Positions 61,492 through 64,000 of a stretch of DNA of 64,000 nucleotides are shown here, piece after piece. The DNA lies in the NCBI RefSeq assembly GCF_000744285.1, contig NZ_JQLQ01000002.1, positions 310,001 through 374,000 on the forward strand. The letters are read 5' to 3'. Below the pieces are notes generated by a model that saw only the letters and a list, made by a program, of their open reading frames with translations, did no database searches and was not told the DNA's origin. This DNA is from Carnobacterium pleistocenium FTR1 (GTDB lineage Bacteria > Bacillota > Bacilli > Lactobacillales > Carnobacteriaceae). The translations under genes and the position numbers were made by a program. Every line of letters starts with the position of its first letter. The first letter of the stretch is position 1.

Positions 61492-62196
61492 CTAAACTTG
61501 ATTTGTTTTTGCAATGATTTTTAAATAACGATAAACACTTGGTTCTGATACATTTAAAACCTCTGCTACCTGTGAAACCGCCCCTTTTAATTGGAAGATA
61601 CCTTTCTTTTCTAACTGTTCTACGATATGGATTTTTGCATCCTGATTTAATAAAAAGTTTTTATTCAAAACAGCAGGACCAATCACCTCAAAAATAATAT
61701 CTTTTATGTTGCTGGAAAGGACTTCTACAAATTCATCGCCATTTTCCTGAGAAGTACTTGAAGATAACTGATTTGGTTTTACTGCATTGTTTTGACTATC
61801 TGAGTCATCATCTTTTATATTTATAAGCTGAAGAATGTCGTTAGCAATGTCTTTGTACTTTGTATAATCTGTATTAATGCAAAGCATACCGTCCAAATTG
61901 CCTAAATCATCTTTGATAAAAAAAGTAGAGCCTTGAATGTGATTTACCCCACTTGATTTTGCTTTATAATTTGTTACGTAGTCACTTTTCAAGTATTCTT
62001 TTTTCTTCATAAGTTCTAAGGCAAAACCAGTAAGCGGAGAATTTTTTGTTCTTCCACTGATAGAGTTATTTGCAATTGCAGCAATATAAGAATGTTCTTC
62101 TTCAATTAAATGAAACACAATTTCATAATTAGTACCTAATGTTTTACCTAAAAAATAAACTAAATTCACGTATTGGTCGAATATCTCTTTTTTCAT
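61492..62196 (-). CDS. YheO/DauR-like PAS-HTH regulator
   Basis: 234 residues. An N-terminal YheO-type PAS domain (about 1-115, with NYEIVFHLIEEE and GNLDGMLCINTDYT) is followed by a Ser/Asn-rich linker (about 128-155) and a C-terminal HTH (QLKGAVSQVAEVLNVSEPSVYRYLK). DauR and relatives repress amino-acid or imine-related catabolism. It is divergent from ridA and a permease, the probable targets. AGGGC upstream is a moderate ribosome binding site. Confidence 0.85.
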   Translation of the reverse strand: MKKEIFDQYVNLVYFLGKTLGTNYEIVFHLIEEEHSYIAAIANNSISGRTKNSPLTGFALELMKKKEYLKSDYVTNYKAKSSGVNHIQGSTFFIKDDLGNLDGMLCINTDYTKYKDIANDILQLINIKDDDSDSQNNAVKPNQLSSSTSQENGDEFVEVLSSNIKDIIFEVIGPAVLNKNFLLNQDAKIHIVEQLEKKGIFQLKGAVSQVAEVLNVSEPSVYRYLKIIAKTNQV

Positions 62197-62322
62197 TTTA
62201 CAAGCCCTCTTTTTTTTAATAGAAGTAAGTTAAAAAGATTATACCACAATGATAAAAAATGTGTATCTTAACTTTATATTTTAATAATGATTATAATTTA
62301 TTTAAATGATAATAAAAAATTA

Positions 62323-62351
62323 TTGACACCGTTTTCTTTTAGGGGTATAGT
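62323..62351 (+). promoter_or_regulatory. Sigma-A promoter of ridA-permease
   Basis: A textbook -35 TTGACA (62323-62328) and -10 TATAGT (62346-62351) with a 17-base spacer. AT-rich near-palindromes upstream (ATAATGATTAT) may bind the divergent YheO-like regulator. Confidence 0.8.
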
Positions 62352-62380
62352 AAAAATATAAATACGAGGAGGTGACATAT

Positions 62381-62740
62381 ATGTACAATGTACCACAAGC
62401 TATTGGTCCTTATTCTACATACCGAAAAGCAGGAAACCTACTTTTTACTTCTGGGCAATTACCTATAAATCCTGAAACAAATGAGCTAGAAGATACTTTT
62501 ACAGATCAATGTAAAAGATCGCTAATGAATATTCAATCTATTTTAGAAAAAGAAAATTTGAAAATGGAAGATATTATTAAAACAACGGTTCTATTGAAGA
62601 ATTTGTCAAATTTTGATGAAGTAAATAGATTGTTTGCAGAATTTTTTGAAGAACCTTATCCAGCGCGTACTGCTTTTGAAGTTTCGAAGCTCCCAAAGAA
62701 TGCTATGATCGAAATTGAAGCTATTGCCGTTTTAAAATAA
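62381..62740 (+). CDS. RidA-family enamine/imine deaminase
   Basis: 119 residues from ATG 62381 (AGGAGG upstream; a GTG three codons earlier lies on that site). RidA motifs: AIGPYS near the start, FTSGQLP, the conserved Arg in YPARTAFEVSKLP and final MIEIEAIA. RidA hydrolyses reactive 2-aminoacrylate-type enamines made by PLP enzymes. Its partners here, a PAS-HTH regulator and an EIIC_2-type permease, suggest uptake and breakdown of an amino-acid-like compound. Confidence 0.88.
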   Translation: MYNVPQAIGPYSTYRKAGNLLFTSGQLPINPETNELEDTFTDQCKRSLMNIQSILEKENLKMEDIIKTTVLLKNLSNFDEVNRLFAEFFEEPYPARTAFEVSKLPKNAMIEIEAIAVLK

Positions 62741-62791
62741 TTCATAATATAGAAAAGTAGTTTTACTAAAAACGAAAAATGAGGGAATATA

Positions 62792-63847
62792 ATGGATATA
62801 TTAATTGGAACGGTTTTACTATTAGCGGTACTGTCTTTTTTCACGATATTCAATTACAAAGCACCACACGGATCGAAAGCAATGGGAGCGTTAGCTAGTG
62901 CAGCTTGTGCAAGTTTTTTAGTAGAAGCCTTTCATTATGCTTTTTTTGGAAATGTACTGAATTTGAAGTTTCTAGGAGAAGTGGGTGCAGCTAATGGAAG
63001 CCTGGGAGGAGTAGCAGCAGCGATATTAGTTCCTTTAGCTTTAGGGGTTTCACCGGTATATGCTGTTTTGGTAGGTCTTTCTTTATCGGGTATGGGAATA
63101 TTACCTGGGTTTATAGCTGGATATCTTATATCATTTGTTATTAAGAAGATGGAAGAAAAGATACCAGGTGGATTAGATTTGATCGTTATTATTGTGGTAG
63201 CTGCTCCTCTAGCTAGACTGATTGGAGCAATCAGTTCCCCTCTAGTAGATGCTACACTACTTCAAATTGGTGAGATATTGACTGCTACTGCCAACTCTAG
63301 TCCCATAATGATGGGAATCATTTTAGGAGGAATTATTACAGTAGTCGCAACAGCTCCTTTAAGTTCAATGGCGTTGACGGCAATGCTAGGTTTAACCGGT
63401 GTTCCAATGGCTATCGGAGCATTAGCAGTGTTTGGATCATCATTTATGAATTATATTCTATTTAGCAAATTAAAATTTGGAAGTAAAAAAGATACAATAT
63501 CTGTAGCTATAGAACCCTTAACTCAAGCAGACATTATTTCTGCAAATCCTCTTCCTGTTTATGGAACAAACTTTATTGGAGGAGCAGCAAGTGGAATCAT
63601 CGTAGCCCTTATGGGATTGGTAAATAATACTCCAGGTACAGCTACTCCAATTGCTGGTTTTGCCGTTATGTTCGCATACAATCCAGCAGGAAAGGTATTG
63701 ATCGCTGCTTTAGGAGTTATTATCGTAAGTGTAGCTGGCGGCTACCTTGGATCTTATATCTTTAGAAATACTAAGATCGTAACAGCTGAAGAAATTAGAT
63801 CAGACGATGGCTTGGCCAAAAAGAAAACGGTTGAAGTGGCAACTTAA
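62792..63847 (+). CDS. EIIC_2-type permease (second copy of the family)
   Basis: 351 residues with about ten membrane helices, rich in Gly/Ala, with NSSPIMMGIILGGIITVVATAPLSS and a central GGLDLIVIIVVAAPLARLIGA, and a short charged cytoplasmic tail. It resembles the permease at 34209 in length and style. Orphan EIIC_2 proteins lack phosphotransfer partners, so the transport mode is unclear. GAGGGA is the ribosome binding site. Co-transcribed with ridA, 51 bases after it. Confidence 0.7.
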   Translation: MDILIGTVLLLAVLSFFTIFNYKAPHGSKAMGALASAACASFLVEAFHYAFFGNVLNLKFLGEVGAANGSLGGVAAAILVPLALGVSPVYAVLVGLSLSGMGILPGFIAGYLISFVIKKMEEKIPGGLDLIVIIVVAAPLARLIGAISSPLVDATLLQIGEILTATANSSPIMMGIILGGIITVVATAPLSSMALTAMLGLTGVPMAIGALAVFGSSFMNYILFSKLKFGSKKDTISVAIEPLTQADIISANPLPVYGTNFIGGAASGIIVALMGLVNNTPGTATPIAGFAVMFAYNPAGKVLIAALGVIIVSVAGGYLGSYIFRNTKIVTAEEIRSDDGLAKKKTVEVAT

Positions 63848-64000
63848 CAGGTAACTTTAAAGAAGCAAAAGCTCTATTCTAATGAAATTATTGCATACGA
63901 AAAGCTGCCTATTTACTTTACCGCATTAAGTCCTTCATTTCGATCAGAAGCTAGAAGTATTGCAGCTATTATGATTTTCATGTAGGACTATTGTATTGTG
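63848..64000. other. Window end, nothing recognised
   Basis: The last 153 bases hold no convincing gene start, terminator or promoter. A short frame on the plus strand stops quickly. Confidence 0.6.

Overview
The window is about 35-38% GC, with strong AGGAGG-type ribosome binding sites, GTG and TTG starts, LacI/LysR/DeoR-type regulators and class II galT. This indicates a low-GC Firmicute of the order Lactobacillales, most plausibly Carnobacteriaceae (Carnobacterium-like) or Enterococcaceae. The genus is an inference. No rRNA, tRNA, intact transposon, prophage or CRISPR array was seen.

Layout. 1-3.1 kb: 3' part of a MutS2-like gene, converging on an M24-peptidase-like gene with its DeoR-type regulator. 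3.2-5.9 kb: persulfide operon (rhodanese, CoA-disulfide reductase-rhodanese, rhodanese, CstR) behind a palindromic operator. 6.1-10.3 kb: CcpN-like regulator, PPDK regulatory protein and pyruvate phosphate dikinase. 10.5-12.2 kb: solitary squalene/phytoene-synthase-like gene, a transposase remnant and a SAP-domain gene. 12.3-19 kb: OmpR-type two-component system, a 51-bp tandem hairpin array, a NERD gene frameshifted by an 11-bp repeat, and a VTC / DUF4956 / carbohydrate-binding lipoprotein operon preceded by 11-bp direct repeats. 19.1-21.2 kb: deoxynucleoside kinase and nucleoside transporter behind two NrdR-like boxes. 21.2-23.1 kb: a structured-RNA candidate, two small membrane/lipoprotein genes and a cupin. 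23.1-29.2 kb: quinone-stress genes (MhqD-, MhqO- and FMN-reductase-like), small accessory genes, a truncated GNAT gene, and a DUF2975/HTH pair. 29.3-33.7 kb: LytS/LytTR system, a second 51-bp hairpin array and a CstA transporter. 34.2-37.3 kb: EIIC_2-type permease with a ketopantoate-reductase-like gene, then a YtnP-like lactonase. 37.5-45.5 kb: acyl-CoA dehydrogenase, LysR regulator, and a thiolase / acyl-CoA dehydrogenase / hydroxyacyl-CoA dehydrogenase / crotonase / CoA-transferase operon with cre-like sites. 45.5-51.4 kb: galKETMR operon on the minus strand. 51.5-54.8 kb: LysE/CcdA-like membrane protein behind a switch-like leader, and AdcA and ZinT zinc lipoproteins with a Zur-like box. 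55-61.3 kb: DegV, then a three-gene operon matching the Shango anti-phage system. 61.5-64 kb: YheO-like regulator divergent from RidA and a second EIIC_2 permease.

Several units meet at pyruvate/PEP and acetyl-CoA: PPDK with its regulators, the LytS-CstA set (pyruvate-sensing relatives in enterobacteria), and the beta-oxidation-type operon, which appears to be under catabolite control. The most interesting items are the Shango-like operon, the anti-terminator-like leader at 52.2-52.3 kb, the zinc-protein domain shared between AdcA and ZinT, the two 51-bp hairpin arrays, the possibly phase-variable NERD gene, and the rod-shaped RNA candidate at 21.3-21.5 kb.
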